A DNA stretch of 64,000 bases from assembly GCF_035581365.1 (NCBI RefSeq), contig NZ_CP141590.1:1116001-1180000 (forward strand), read 5' to 3'. The notes beneath the pieces were generated by a model, which saw only the letters and a list, made by a program, of their open reading frames with translations, had not been told where the DNA came from and did not search any database. The translations under genes were made by a program, and so were the position numbers. This stretch comes from Tsuneonella sp. CC-YZS046. GTDB lineage: Bacteria; Pseudomonadota; Alphaproteobacteria; Sphingomonadales; Sphingomonadaceae. This document shows, one piece after another, positions 52,690-62,266 of this stretch (position 1 is the first letter of the stretch; every line of letters starts with the position of its first letter).

Positions 52690-53571
52690 CTATTGGATGC
52701 GGCTTACCTGCCAGCCCCGCGCGGCGAGCAGCGCGGGCAGGCCTTCCTCGCCCGCCATATGGGCAGCACCTGCCGCGACGAAGGGGCGCCTGCCGGAGCG
52801 GAGCAGGGCCTCCACCTTGTCCGCCCATGCACGATTGCGGCCGAGCAGCAAGGCTTCGCGCAGTTCCGGGTCGGCCAGCATTCCGCGTCGGGTTTCCCCG
52901 GCAATCGATTCCATGTCTCCTTTGGCCCAGAAATCCGCCAGTTCGCGGGATCTGGCGGAAGCCTCGCCCGCTTCCTCGACCACCGCCGCTAAAAGATCGC
53001 GCTGGTCCTGTTCCGGCAGGCCATCGAATATTCCAAGCTGCGCGGCGGTGCCTTCCAGCTCTACGGCCGGGATGGACTTGCGCAGCGCGATCAGGCCCGC
53101 ATCCACGCCTTCGCCGGCCCCCTGTTCGCGGACAGCCTGAGCCAGCGTCAGGGCAGCCGCCCAGGTCTCGATGTCCGCGAAATCGCTGTCCGAAAAGCCG
53201 GCTTTCTTCATCAGGGTTTCGAGCGCCCCTCGCTTTTCCGGTGCGATGCGCCGGGCGAGAGGGAGTTGGCCGGGGGTTTTCGCAAGCCGCTCGAACACCG
53301 CGCGCAACCTTGCCTGATCGCCCACGTCCCTCGTCTCGAGCACCAGCAGATCGGCCTGCGAAACAAGCTGGCGCAGGCGCTGTGTGCGCCATTCGCGCTG
53401 TTCCGGCAATCGGTGGACAGTGCCGAACAGCCAGCCGGTTTCGCCATTGGCCCCGCGCACTTCCCACAGCGCCGGGTTGGCGGGCGGGAGATCGGCAGGA
53501 TCGCCCTGTCCGCAGGCGGCGAGCGCGAGGCAGAACAGAGCGGCGAAAGCAATCGCCAGGCGGCGGATCAT
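52690..53571 (-). CDS. TraB/GumN family protein (second copy of a tandem pair)
   Basis: Secreted protein of 293 residues with a lipoprotein-like start (FAALFCLALAACGQGD). Typical TraB/GumN parts are WLFGTVHRLP and, at the end, LRSGRRPFVAAGAAHMAGEEGL. The fold is related to Tiki/erythromycin esterase-like metallo-hydrolases, and its activity in bacteria is not established. It overlaps the preceding TraB/GumN gene by four bases and probably arose by tandem duplication. Confidence 0.88.
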   Translation of the reverse strand: MIRRLAIAFAALFCLALAACGQGDPADLPPANPALWEVRGANGETGWLFGTVHRLPEQREWRTQRLRQLVSQADLLVLETRDVGDQARLRAVFERLAKTPGQLPLARRIAPEKRGALETLMKKAGFSDSDFADIETWAAALTLAQAVREQGAGEGVDAGLIALRKSIPAVELEGTAAQLGIFDGLPEQDQRDLLAAVVEEAGEASARSRELADFWAKGDMESIAGETRRGMLADPELREALLLGRNRAWADKVEALLRSGRRPFVAAGAAHMAGEEGLPALLAARGWQVSRIQ

Positions 53572-54485
53572 TGGACCCGGGTTACGGTGATGCCGCGCCG
53601 GGCGAGCACGGATTGCACGCTTTCATCGCCCGCCAGGTGCCCCGCGCCCACCGCCATGAATACGGTGCCGGGCTTTTCGAGCCGCTGGCCGATCCACTCC
53701 GCCCAGTTCAGGTTGCGCTGCGTCAGCAGCCTGTCCATCAGAACGGGATCGACCTCTTCCTCGTTTATCAGATTCGCCAGCGCGTCGGCATCCCCTTCCA
53801 GCCAGCGCGCGATCATCTCGTCCAGCTTGTCCTTCATTTCCGGCACGCCCTCAACGACCTGCCGCAGGTAGGAGAACTGGGTTTCCATCGGCAGGCTGTC
53901 GAACAGGCCCAATTGATATTGCATGGTTTCCAGCGCGGCACGCTGGCGTCCTTGCGCGAACTTGCCCGCAAGCGTGTTCTCGACCCCCGATTCCGGCGAA
54001 TAGCCCTGCTGGATCAGCGGCAGAGTGGACAGCGTCAGCGAAGCGAACCACGGCTCGAAGCGGTCGAACGAGGAAAGCGGTATGCCGAGCTGCGCCAACG
54101 CCGCCTCATAGGCCTTGCGATCCTCGGGACCGAGCATGTCGCGCAAATTCCGCCCTTCCGGCAGCATGGCGAGGCTGGCGATCGCCGCCCCGGCATCGGC
54201 GGTATCCGCAAGGTCGATCTCCGTCACCAGCTCGTCGGAGCTGCCGAGCGCGTCGGCGATCGTTTCGTCCATCCATTCCAGCTTTTCGGGAAGCGCATGG
54301 ACCGTGCCGAAGATGTAGATCGTGGTGTCGTCGTCCGCGACTTTCCACAGGGCGGGGCCTGCCCGTTCTTCCGACGCGGCGGGGGCGAGCGCTTCGGGAG
54401 TGGCGAGGCCCGGCATCGCGCTGCCGAGGCTCACCGCCGCGCCGACGGCTGCCACGCGGCGGAATATCTTTTTCAGCCAGTTCAT
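53568..54485 (-). CDS. TraB/GumN family protein (first copy of a tandem pair)
   Basis: Protein of 305 residues from ATG 54485 with a cleavable signal (RRVAAVGAAVSLGSAMPGLA). The family motifs are IYIFGTVHALPEKLEWMDE near residue 55, ETMQYQLGLFDSLP, and FMAVGAGHLAGDESV near the end. It resembles the next gene along its length but is clearly diverged, so the duplication is not recent. Confidence 0.9.
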   Translation of the reverse strand: MNWLKKIFRRVAAVGAAVSLGSAMPGLATPEALAPAASEERAGPALWKVADDDTTIYIFGTVHALPEKLEWMDETIADALGSSDELVTEIDLADTADAGAAIASLAMLPEGRNLRDMLGPEDRKAYEAALAQLGIPLSSFDRFEPWFASLTLSTLPLIQQGYSPESGVENTLAGKFAQGRQRAALETMQYQLGLFDSLPMETQFSYLRQVVEGVPEMKDKLDEMIARWLEGDADALANLINEEEVDPVLMDRLLTQRNLNWAEWIGQRLEKPGTVFMAVGAGHLAGDESVQSVLARRGITVTRVQ

Positions 54486-54620
54486 GCGCGCCCTTCTTGC
54501 CGGGTAATGCTTGCGTGAGGATGAATCGAGGCATCTATGGGGGCTGCGGGGCGGGAAGGGAATAGCCGCCGATGCGCATGGCGGTGCAGTGCGGCATTGA
54601 CCCGATTGCGGGATTTGGCC

Positions 54621-55532
54621 ATGGCCCCGGCCATGAACCAGGGCTCTACGCAAAGCTTCCAGGACATGATCCTCGCGCTCCATAATTACTGGAGCGGGAA
54701 GGGCTGCCTGATCCTGCAACCCTACGACATGCGGATGGGCGCAGGCACCTTCCATCCAGCGACCACGCTGCGCGCGCTGGGGCCGGAGCCGTGGAATGCG
54801 GCCTATGTCCAGCCCTCGCGCCGCCCGACCGACGGCCGCTACGGCGAAAATCCCAACCGGCTGCAGCATTATTACCAGTATCAGGTGATCCTGAAGCCCA
54901 ACCCGCCCAACCTGCAGGAACTCTATCTGGAAAGCCTGGCCGCCATCGGAGTCGATCCGCTGGCGCATGACATCCGCTTCGTCGAGGATGACTGGGAATC
55001 GCCCACGCTGGGCGCCTGGGGCCTTGGTTGGGAAGTCTGGTGCGACGGGATGGAAGTGACCCAGTTCACTTACTTCCAGCAGGTCGGCGGGTTCGACTGC
55101 AAGCCGGTGGCGGGCGAACTGACCTACGGGCTGGAACGGCTCGCCATGTATATCCAGGGCAAGGACCGGGTCTACGACCTTGCCTTCAACAACCATGGCG
55201 TAACCTATGGCGACGTGTTCCTGGAGAACGAGCGGGAACATTCCAAATATAATTTCGAGATCGCCGACACCGACCAGCTGTTCAAGGGCTTCCAGCACGC
55301 CGAGGCGGAATGCAACCGCTGCATCGATGCGGGCATCCCGCTGGCCGCCTACGACCAGGCGATCGAGGCCAGCCATCTGTTCAACCTGCTGCAGGCGCGC
55401 GGCGTCATCAGCGTGCAGGAACGGGCGAGCTACATCGGCCGCGTGCGCGATCTCGCCAAGGGATCGTGCCAGGCGTGGATCGCGAAGAACGAAGCCCAGT
55501 GGGCCGAAAAATTCCCGGGGTGGACGGTATGA
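54621..55532 (+). CDS. glyQ: glycyl-tRNA synthetase alpha subunit
   Basis: Catalytic-core subunit of the tetrameric bacterial GlyRS, 303 residues from ATG 54621 (ATG 54633 is an alternative). Motifs include [40 protein letters not shown] and [15 protein letters not shown]. It is separated from glyS by 90 bases that hold two palindromic hairpins. Confidence 0.97.
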   Translation: MAPAMNQGSTQSFQDMILALHNYWSGKGCLILQPYDMRMGAGTFHPATTLRALGPEPWNAAYVQPSRRPTDGRYGENPNRLQHYYQYQVILKPNPPNLQELYLESLAAIGVDPLAHDIRFVEDDWESPTLGAWGLGWEVWCDGMEVTQFTYFQQVGGFDCKPVAGELTYGLERLAMYIQGKDRVYDLAFNNHGVTYGDVFLENEREHSKYNFEIADTDQLFKGFQHAEAECNRCIDAGIPLAAYDQAIEASHLFNLLQARGVISVQERASYIGRVRDLAKGSCQAWIAKNEAQWAEKFPGWTV

Positions 55533-55549
55533 ATCAACCAACTCTCGTC

Positions 55550-55609
55550 ATTCCCGCGAAGGCGGGAATCTCATGCTGTGAGGCACAAGGTCCCAGCCTG
55601 CGCTGGGAC
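55550..55609. repeat. pair of palindromic hairpins between glyQ and glyS
   Basis: Two perfect 8-bp stems with four-base loops: ATTCCCGC-GAAG-GCGGGAAT (55550-55569) and GTCCCAGC-CTGC-GCTGGGAC (55590-55609). The first is the kind of REP-like palindrome found scattered in sphingomonad genomes. In the glyQS mRNA they form two hairpins just before the glyS start at 55623. Confidence 0.75.
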
Positions 55610-55622
55610 TGCGGAGAAAATC

Positions 55623-57803
55623 ATGACTGATTTTCTCCTTGAACTGCGCAGCGAGGAAATCCCCGCCCGGATGCAGGCCGGCGCGCGCGCCGATCTGGAG
55701 CGGCTGTTCCGCGAGCAATTGACCGCCGCCGGCGTCTCGCCCGGCGAAATCACCGTGTGGTCCACCCCGCGCCGCCTTGCGCTGATCGCGCGCGGCCTGC
55801 CGCAGCAAACGCAAGCGGTGCGGGAGGAGACGAAGGGGCCGCGCAGCTCCGCCCCGCCGCAGGCGCTGGAAGGTTTCCTGCGCAAGACCGGGCTGACCCA
55901 GGACCAGCTCGAGGAACGCGACGGCGTTTATTACGCGATCGTCGAAAAGCCGGGCCGCGCGGTGAAGGATCTGCTGGCCGAAGCCATTCCGGCCATCGTC
56001 CGCGCCTTCCCCTGGCCCAAGTCGATGCGCTGGGGCGCGGCCTCGATCAGCACGGAAAGCCTGCGCTGGGTTCGCCCGCTGTCCGGCATCGTCGCGATCT
56101 TCGGGGAAGAGCTGGTCGAATGCGAAGCGGGCGGAGTCGCTTCCGGCTACGTCACGCTGGGCCATCGCTTCCATCATCCGGGTGAAATCACCGTTGGCGG
56201 GGCGGACGACTACCGGGAGAAGCTGCGCGCCTGCCATGTGATCGTCGATCATGAGGAGCGGGAAGGGCTGATCCGCTCCGGCGCGGCGGAGGCCGCACGG
56301 GCTGCCGGGCTGCAACTGGTCGAGGATGAAGGGCTGGTGGTGGAAAACGCCGGGCTGACCGAATGGCCAGTGCCGCTGCTGGGCCGCTTTGATCCCGAAT
56401 TTCTTGAGGTTCCGCCTGAAGTCATCCAGCTAACTGCGCGAACCAACCAGAAATATTTCATCTGCCGTGATAGTGGCGGGAAGCTCGCGGATGCCTTCAT
56501 CTGCACCGCCAATATCGTGGCGGCGGATGGTGGCGCGGCGATTGTCGCGGGCAATCGCAAGGTGCTGGCCGCTCGGCTATCAGACGCGCGCTTCTTCTGG
56601 GAGCAGGACCGCAAGACCCCGCTGCCCGAGCAGGCGAAGAAGCTGGAACGGATCACTTTCCACGAAAAGCTCGGCACCGTGGCCGACAAGGTGGAGCGCG
56701 TGGCGAAGCTGGCCGAGTGGCTGGCTATCGAAGGTATCGTGCCGGGCTGCGAACCCGCCTTGGCGCGGCAAGCGGCCGAATTGTGCAAGGCCGATCTCGT
56801 CACCGAGATGGTAGGCGAGTTTCCGGAGCTGCAGGGGCTGATGGGCGGCTATTACGCCCGCGCCGAGGGCTTGCCCGATGCGGTGGCCGATGCGATCCGC
56901 GATCACTACAAGCCGGTCGGGCAGGGGGATGAAGTGCCCGCCGCGCCGGTGACGGTGGCGGTTAGCCTCGCCGACAAGCTGGATACGCTGCGCAGCTTCT
57001 TTTCCATCGATGAAAAGCCGACCGGATCGAAAGATCCCTTTGCCTTGCGTCGCGCGGCATTGGGCATCATCCGATTGATTACCGAAAATGGCCTGCGTCT
57101 GAACCTTTCCGCCGTTCGCCCCGAGCTTGCCGAAGGGCAGCTCAAAGCTACGGAAACCGGGGCTTCGACAGGCTCAGCCCGAGCGGATGAGCTTGCGGAC
57201 TTCTTCGCCGACCGGCTCAAGGTGCAGCAGAAGGAAGCCGGCGTCCGCCACGACCTGATCGACGCGGTGTTCGCTGCCAAGAACAAGGATGGGGGCGGGG
57301 AGGACGATCTGGTCCGCCTGCTGACGCGGGTCCATGCGCTCCAGGCTTTCGTCGGCACGGAAGACGGCAAGAACCTGCTGGCGGGCTACAAGCGCGCCGC
57401 CAATATCCTCAAGAAGGAAGGCTGGGAGGGCAAGGGCGTGCTCGAGCCGCATACCGGCGAGGAAGACCCGTTGGCGCTGGTGGACGACCCGGACATGAAA
57501 GAAGTCGTCGCGGCGCGGCTCGCAGCGAAGAAAACGCTGTCCTACACGCCCGAAGCCGCGGAAAAATCGCTGATCGACGCGCTTGAGTCGGCCGAGCCTA
57601 CGGCAAGCGCCGCTATCGCAGCGGAAGATTTCGCCGGGGCCATGGCCGCGCTGGCTTCCCTGCGCGCGCCGATCGACGCTTTCTTCGATGAGGTCACGGT
57701 CAATGATCCCGATCCGGCAAAACGTGAAGCCCGCCTCGCGCTGCTTGATCGTTTCCGTGCTGCAGTGCACAATGTTGCTGACTTCTCTAGGATCGAAGGT
57801 TAG
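55623..57803 (+). CDS. glyS: glycyl-tRNA synthetase beta subunit
   Basis: tRNA-binding subunit of GlyRS, 726 residues from ATG 55623. It begins with FLLELRSEEIPARMQAGA and has TKGPRSSAPPQALEGFLRK, QLTARTNQKYFICRD and DKLDTLRSFF. Residues about 498-522 come from an in-frame palindromic repeat of 75 bases (57112-57186) and read like a low-similarity insert (ELAEGQLKATETGASTGSA). The C-terminal anticodon-binding-like domain is complete. Confidence 0.96.
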   Translation: MTDFLLELRSEEIPARMQAGARADLERLFREQLTAAGVSPGEITVWSTPRRLALIARGLPQQTQAVREETKGPRSSAPPQALEGFLRKTGLTQDQLEERDGVYYAIVEKPGRAVKDLLAEAIPAIVRAFPWPKSMRWGAASISTESLRWVRPLSGIVAIFGEELVECEAGGVASGYVTLGHRFHHPGEITVGGADDYREKLRACHVIVDHEEREGLIRSGAAEAARAAGLQLVEDEGLVVENAGLTEWPVPLLGRFDPEFLEVPPEVIQLTARTNQKYFICRDSGGKLADAFICTANIVAADGGAAIVAGNRKVLAARLSDARFFWEQDRKTPLPEQAKKLERITFHEKLGTVADKVERVAKLAEWLAIEGIVPGCEPALARQAAELCKADLVTEMVGEFPELQGLMGGYYARAEGLPDAVADAIRDHYKPVGQGDEVPAAPVTVAVSLADKLDTLRSFFSIDEKPTGSKDPFALRRAALGIIRLITENGLRLNLSAVRPELAEGQLKATETGASTGSARADELADFFADRLKVQQKEAGVRHDLIDAVFAAKNKDGGGEDDLVRLLTRVHALQAFVGTEDGKNLLAGYKRAANILKKEGWEGKGVLEPHTGEEDPLALVDDPDMKEVVAARLAAKKTLSYTPEAAEKSLIDALESAEPTASAAIAAEDFAGAMAALASLRAPIDAFFDEVTVNDPDPAKREARLALLDRFRAAVHNVADFSRIEG
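57112..57186. repeat. palindromic repeat pair inserted in frame within glyS
   Basis: The left arm (57112-57138) and right arm (57160-57186) are inverted copies matching in 19 of 27 bases, with 21 bases between. The right arm contains GGCTTCGACAGGCTCAGC, a sequence typical of sphingomonad REP-like repeats that usually lie between genes. The unit is 75 bases, exactly 25 codons, so the frame is kept. Confidence 0.7.
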
Positions 57804-57930
57804 AAGGTCACAGGATTCCACACCACCTGACGGACCAATAAGCACATATATTCAAACGGTTGCGTCATGCACGCAGGGTTGGCACAGGTTCACTTTTGCC
57901 GCCTTTTGCGTCAACTAGAAGGACTGAGAG

Positions 57931-60603
57931 ATGAGCAATACGGTCTATACGTTCGGCGGCGGAGCATCCCAGCAGGATTCCCGTGCCCGCGACAAGACCG
58001 TGGTCGGCGGCAAGGGGGCCAATCTGGCCGAAATGGCTTCCATCGGCCTGCCCGTGCCGCCCGGCTTCACCATCACCACAGAGGTTTGCACCAGCTATCT
58101 CGCCGATGGCGGCTTTGACGATGGGCTGCGCTCCACCGTCGCCGCCGCGCTGGCCCATATCGAAGGCGTGGTCGGCAAGCGTTTCGGCAATCCAGCCGAT
58201 CCGCTGCTGGTTTCGGTCCGCTCCGGCGCGCGGGTTTCCATGCCGGGCATGATGGACACCGTGCTCAATCTCGGCCTGAACGACGAGACGGTGCAGGGCC
58301 TGGCAGCCGTCTCCGGCGATGAACGCTTTGCCTGGGATTCCTACCGCCGCTTCATCCAGATGTATTCGGACGTGGTGCTGGGCCTCGATCACGGGTTGTT
58401 CGAGGAAGCGCTGGAAATCGCCAAGGAAGACAACGGCTTTCACGCCGATGTCGAAATGGGCGCGGAACATTGGAAGGCGCTGGTCGCCGAATACAAGTCG
58501 ATTGCCCAGCAGGAACTGGGCAAGCCTTTCCCGCAGGACGTGCATGAGCAGCTGTGGGGGGCCATCGGCGCGGTGTTCGACAGCTGGGATTCCGACCGGG
58601 CCAAGGTCTATCGCCGCTTGAACGACATTCCGGGCGACTGGGGCACGGCGGTCAATGTGCAGGCCATGGTGTTCGGCAACATGGGCGACACCAGCGCCAC
58701 CGGCGTCGCCTTCACCCGCGACCCGGCCAATGGCGACAAGGCCTATTTCGGCGAATGGCTGGTCAATGCGCAGGGCGAGGACGTCGTTGCCGGGATTCGC
58801 ACTCCGCAATATCTCACTAGGGCGGCGAAGGAAGCTGCCGGGGCCAAGCAGCCGAGCATGGAAGAGGCCATGCCGGAAGCCTATGCCGAGCTGGCCGAGG
58901 TGTTCGAGCTGCTGGAGCGGCATTACCGCGACATGCAGGACATCGAATTCACGGTTGAACGCGGCAAGCTGTGGATGCTGCAGACCCGCAGCGGCAAGCG
59001 GACGGCCAAGGCCGCGCTCAAGATGGCCGTGGACATGGTCGCCGAAGGGTTGATCGACGAGGAAACGGCCATCCTTCGCGTCGATCCGATGGCTCTCGAC
59101 CAGCTGCTCCATCCCGCGCTCGATCCGGATGCTCCGCGCGATGTGCTGACCAAGGGTTTGCCCGCTTCTCCCGGCGCGGCCTCGGGCGCGATCGTGCTGG
59201 AGGCGGATATTGCCGAACAGCGCGCGGCGCGGGGCGAGAACGTCATTCTGGTGCGGGTCGAGACCAGCCCGGAGGATATTCACGGGATGCACGCCGCCAA
59301 GGGCGTTCTCACCGCGCGCGGCGGCATGACCAGCCATGCGGCCGTGGTGGCGCGCGGCATGGGCCGCCCCTGCGTTTCCGGCGCTTCGCAAGTCTCGATC
59401 GACCTCAAGACCCGCACATTGCAAGTGGGGCAGCGCCAGCTGAAGGAAGGCGATCTCATCACCCTGGACGGTTCCAAGGGCGAGGTGATGGCCGGCGAGG
59501 TGCCGGTGGTGGAGCCGGAACTGGCCGGCGATTTCGCCCATTTGATGGAATGGGCCGACCGCTACCGCAGGATGAAGGTCCGGACCAATGCGGAAACGCC
59601 CGAGGATTGCCGCAAGGCACGGCAATTCGGCGCGGAAGGCATCGGGCTATGCCGCACCGAGCATATGTTCTTCGACGAAAGCCGGATCACTTCCGTTCGC
59701 CAGATGATCCTCGCGGAGGACGAGCAGGGCCGGCGCGCCGCCCTGGCCAAGCTGCTGCCGGAACAGCGCGCGGATTTTCATGCAATCTTCGAAGTCATGA
59801 CCGGGCTGCCGGTGACGATCCGCTTGCTCGACCCGCCGCTCCATGAATTCCTGCCGCATGGCGATGCCGAGTTCGAGGAGCTGGCCGATGTGACCGGCCT
59901 GGGCGTGGATCACCTCAAGCGCCGCGCCGGGGAGCTGCACGAGTTCAACCCCATGCTGGGCCATCGCGGCTGCCGCCTCGGCATCACCTATCCCGAAATC
60001 TACGAGATGCAGGTCCGCGCGATCTTCGAAGCTGCCTGCGACGTGGCCGCTGCATCCGGCAATTCGCCGATTCCCGAGGTGATGATCCCGCTGGTCGCCA
60101 CCCAGCGCGAGCTGGCGATCCTCAAGCAATTGGTGGACCGGGTTGCCGGGGAGATTTTCCGGGAGAAAGGCCGCACGCTCGAATATCTGGTGGGGACGAT
60201 GATAGAGCTTCCCCGCGCCGCCCTCATGGCAGGTGAGATCGCGCAAGAAGCGGCGTTCTTCTCCTTCGGCACCAACGATCTGACGCAGACCACGCTGGGC
60301 GTCAGCCGGGACGATGCGGGCCGGTTCCTGGTTCAGTATGTGGAAAAAGGGATTTTCCCGCGCGATCCGTTCGTAAGCCTGGACATAGAGGGCGTCGGGC
60401 AGCTTGTCGCGCTGGGCGCGGAGCGCGGGCGCGCCACCCGGCCCGCGTTGAAGCTGGGCATCTGCGGCGAGCATGGCGGCGATCCGGCCAGCATCGCCTT
60501 CTGCGAGGAACAGCAGCTCGATTATGTCAGCGCGTCGCCCTATCGCGTGCCGATTGCCAGACTGGCGGCGGCGCAGGCGGCCTTGCGGGCAAAGCAGGGC
60601 TAG
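57931..60603 (+). CDS. ppdK: pyruvate, phosphate dikinase
   Basis: Interconverts pyruvate and phosphoenolpyruvate with ATP and phosphate, 890 residues. The ATP-grasp part has KTVVGGKGANLAEMASIGLP, the central phosphohistidine domain GGMTSHAAVVARGMGRPCVSG, and the C-terminal barrel has TNDLTQTTLG and the catalytic Cys in ICGEHGGDP. A ribosome site (AGAAGGA) precedes ATG 57931. It stands alone; the adjacent gene is convergent with nine bases between. Confidence 0.98.
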   Translation: MSNTVYTFGGGASQQDSRARDKTVVGGKGANLAEMASIGLPVPPGFTITTEVCTSYLADGGFDDGLRSTVAAALAHIEGVVGKRFGNPADPLLVSVRSGARVSMPGMMDTVLNLGLNDETVQGLAAVSGDERFAWDSYRRFIQMYSDVVLGLDHGLFEEALEIAKEDNGFHADVEMGAEHWKALVAEYKSIAQQELGKPFPQDVHEQLWGAIGAVFDSWDSDRAKVYRRLNDIPGDWGTAVNVQAMVFGNMGDTSATGVAFTRDPANGDKAYFGEWLVNAQGEDVVAGIRTPQYLTRAAKEAAGAKQPSMEEAMPEAYAELAEVFELLERHYRDMQDIEFTVERGKLWMLQTRSGKRTAKAALKMAVDMVAEGLIDEETAILRVDPMALDQLLHPALDPDAPRDVLTKGLPASPGAASGAIVLEADIAEQRAARGENVILVRVETSPEDIHGMHAAKGVLTARGGMTSHAAVVARGMGRPCVSGASQVSIDLKTRTLQVGQRQLKEGDLITLDGSKGEVMAGEVPVVEPELAGDFAHLMEWADRYRRMKVRTNAETPEDCRKARQFGAEGIGLCRTEHMFFDESRITSVRQMILAEDEQGRRAALAKLLPEQRADFHAIFEVMTGLPVTIRLLDPPLHEFLPHGDAEFEELADVTGLGVDHLKRRAGELHEFNPMLGHRGCRLGITYPEIYEMQVRAIFEAACDVAAASGNSPIPEVMIPLVATQRELAILKQLVDRVAGEIFREKGRTLEYLVGTMIELPRAALMAGEIAQEAAFFSFGTNDLTQTTLGVSRDDAGRFLVQYVEKGIFPRDPFVSLDIEGVGQLVALGAERGRATRPALKLGICGEHGGDPASIAFCEEQQLDYVSASPYRVPIARLAAAQAALRAKQG

Positions 60604-60612
60604 GGGCAGGAC

Positions 60613-61389
60613 CTAGGCGCGCCAACCGCTCAAGGTCAGGATCTCGAAGCGTTCCGTCACTCGCCCGTCGGGGTCGGCCGCTTCGAGAAACGCCTGTTCG
60701 GCGCGGGCCAGCATGTCGCGGGTCAGCGGCGGGGCCGGATCGGCCAGGACATTGCCCAGCGCTTGCGCCCGCAGGTCGGCAATCAGGGAGGCAAGGGAGC
60801 CGAAGCGGACGTCCAGACCACGCCCGTCGGCCACCTGCTTCGCGAAGCCCGCCCGTTGGAGCAACTGCCCGCCCGCCCGGACATCGACCATCGGGTGAAG
60901 CCGCGGCGCGGGGCGATCTCCATCCGCAACGAGCATGGCGGTTCTGAGCCTGGGGAGGCTGCCCGATGCGACGAAGCTGGCGATGGCCATTCCGCTGGGA
61001 GTCAGTGCGTTACGGATATGGATCAAGGCGCCGGGCAGGTCGTTGACCGTGTCAAGCGTCCCCAGGCTGGCGATGAAATCGAACGGGCCGAATGGATAGG
61101 GCCGCTCCTGATCCAGCGGAATCGCCTGCTTCAGCCCGGCGGGATCAGCCTGGGTCACGGCGCAGCCGAGTGTCTGCAAGGCTTCCGCCAGGCTTCCCGT
61201 CCAGTCCCCGACGATCAGCGCAGATTTCGGTTCGAAACGGATGAAATCGAGGCGATTCAGCACATCCTCGACCATGTCGTCGATGATATAGCGCGCCGAG
61301 GCCGATTGCCTGTGGAGGGCAAGCGCCCTGCGCCGCGCGGTATCGCTGCGCTTGCGGGAGAATATGATGGGTGGAGCGGGTGCGGACAT
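60613..61389 (-). CDS. BioC/NDUFAF5-like SAM-dependent methyltransferase-fold protein
   Basis: Protein of 258 residues from ATG 61389. The beginning PPIIFSRKRSDTARRRAL and FDFIASLGTLDTVNDLPGAL, with a late ARTGF-like LLQRAGFAKQVAD, fit the BioC-related group that includes NDUFAF5, the complex I assembly hydroxylase. Motif I is weak (ALIVGDWTGSLAEAL), so methyl transfer is uncertain. It is divergent from the ComF-like gene. Confidence 0.8.
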   Translation of the reverse strand: MSAPAPPIIFSRKRSDTARRRALALHRQSASARYIIDDMVEDVLNRLDFIRFEPKSALIVGDWTGSLAEALQTLGCAVTQADPAGLKQAIPLDQERPYPFGPFDFIASLGTLDTVNDLPGALIHIRNALTPSGMAIASFVASGSLPRLRTAMLVADGDRPAPRLHPMVDVRAGGQLLQRAGFAKQVADGRGLDVRFGSLASLIADLRAQALGNVLADPAPPLTRDMLARAEQAFLEAADPDGRVTERFEILTLSGWRA

Positions 61390-61465
61390 GGTGGCTCCCT
61401 GCCGTGCCGTGGGGCCAAGCGCAAGCATTGCCCGGGCAGGCGTGGGCTGGTTAGATTGGGGATAT

Positions 61466-62233
61466 ATGCTCGGAACCATCGGCGCGGCTCTGACGCCCAT
61501 CATCGATCTGATCTATCCGCCGCGCTGCCCGCTTTGCGGCGAAGGGATGGCGGATCAGACCGGCGTTTGCGGCCCTTGCTGGCTGAAGCTGGACATTCCG
61601 GGCGAGCCTGCCTGCACGGCCTGCAAGCGCCCGTTCCGCGACGGTGTGGCACAGCCCGGCTCCCTCTGCGTGCCCTGCCTTGCCGCCCGGCCGAGGCATG
61701 ACGGCATAGCGGCGGCGACGCTTTACAACGATGCGTCCCGGCGTCTCGTGCTCACCTTCAAGCACGGCCGCCGGATCGGCCTTGCCAGGGCATTGGGGCG
61801 AATGATGGCCGCCCGGCTTTCCGATGCGGAGGGCGAATGGGTGATCGTTCCCGTGCCGCTGCATCCGCGCAGGCTGTGGAGCAGGGGGTTCAATCAATCC
61901 GCCCTGCTTGCCAGGGAGATCGCGAGGATACGGGGCGAACCGCTCGAAATCGATGCGCTGGTGCGCAGGAAATACACGGCGCCGCTGCGCGGCCTCGGAA
62001 AAAAGGCAAGAGCGCGCGCGCTTTCGGGCGCGATCCGCATCCGGCCGGGGAAGGCCGATCGAATCCGCGACCGGCAAATCATCCTGGTGGATGACGTTCT
62101 CACCAGCGGCGCGACCAGCAATGCCTGCGTCTCCGCGCTCAAGAACGCGGGAGCGAGCAAGGTCGTTGTCGCATGTTTCGCCCGGGTTCTCGATGATGCC
62201 TTGAATCCGTCGCTGGATATCGATCCTGCATAA
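61466..62233 (+). CDS. ComF family phosphoribosyltransferase-like protein
   Basis: Protein of 255 residues from ATG 61466. The N-terminal double zinc ribbon has CPLCGEGM, CGPCW, CTACKRPF and CVPC; the C-terminal half is a type I PRTase domain with PVPLHPRRLWSRGFNQS and the PRPP loop IILVDDVLTSGAT. ComF acts in DNA uptake in competent bacteria, but the homologue is widespread. No other competence gene is in the window. Confidence 0.93.
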   Translation: MLGTIGAALTPIIDLIYPPRCPLCGEGMADQTGVCGPCWLKLDIPGEPACTACKRPFRDGVAQPGSLCVPCLAARPRHDGIAAATLYNDASRRLVLTFKHGRRIGLARALGRMMAARLSDAEGEWVIVPVPLHPRRLWSRGFNQSALLAREIARIRGEPLEIDALVRRKYTAPLRGLGKKARARALSGAIRIRPGKADRIRDRQIILVDDVLTSGATSNACVSALKNAGASKVVVACFARVLDDALNPSLDIDPA

Positions 62234-62239
62234 ATGCAA

Positions 62240-62266
62240 GGCGCCCGGACCAGAGATCCGGGCGCC
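62240..62266 (+). terminator. strong hairpin after the ComF-like gene
   Basis: A perfect 10-bp stem (GGCGCCCGGA / TCCGGGCGCC) with a seven-base loop lies six bases after the stop. No T run follows, so termination may need Rho. Confidence 0.55.

Noticed and set aside
57881-57900. Sigma-54-like promoter before ppdK (TGGCAC...TTGC)
   Set aside because: GG and GC elements are 15 bases apart where 10 are required.
57865-59625. Minus-strand frame of 586 codons
   Set aside because: Antisense shadow of ppdK with the same low-information composition.
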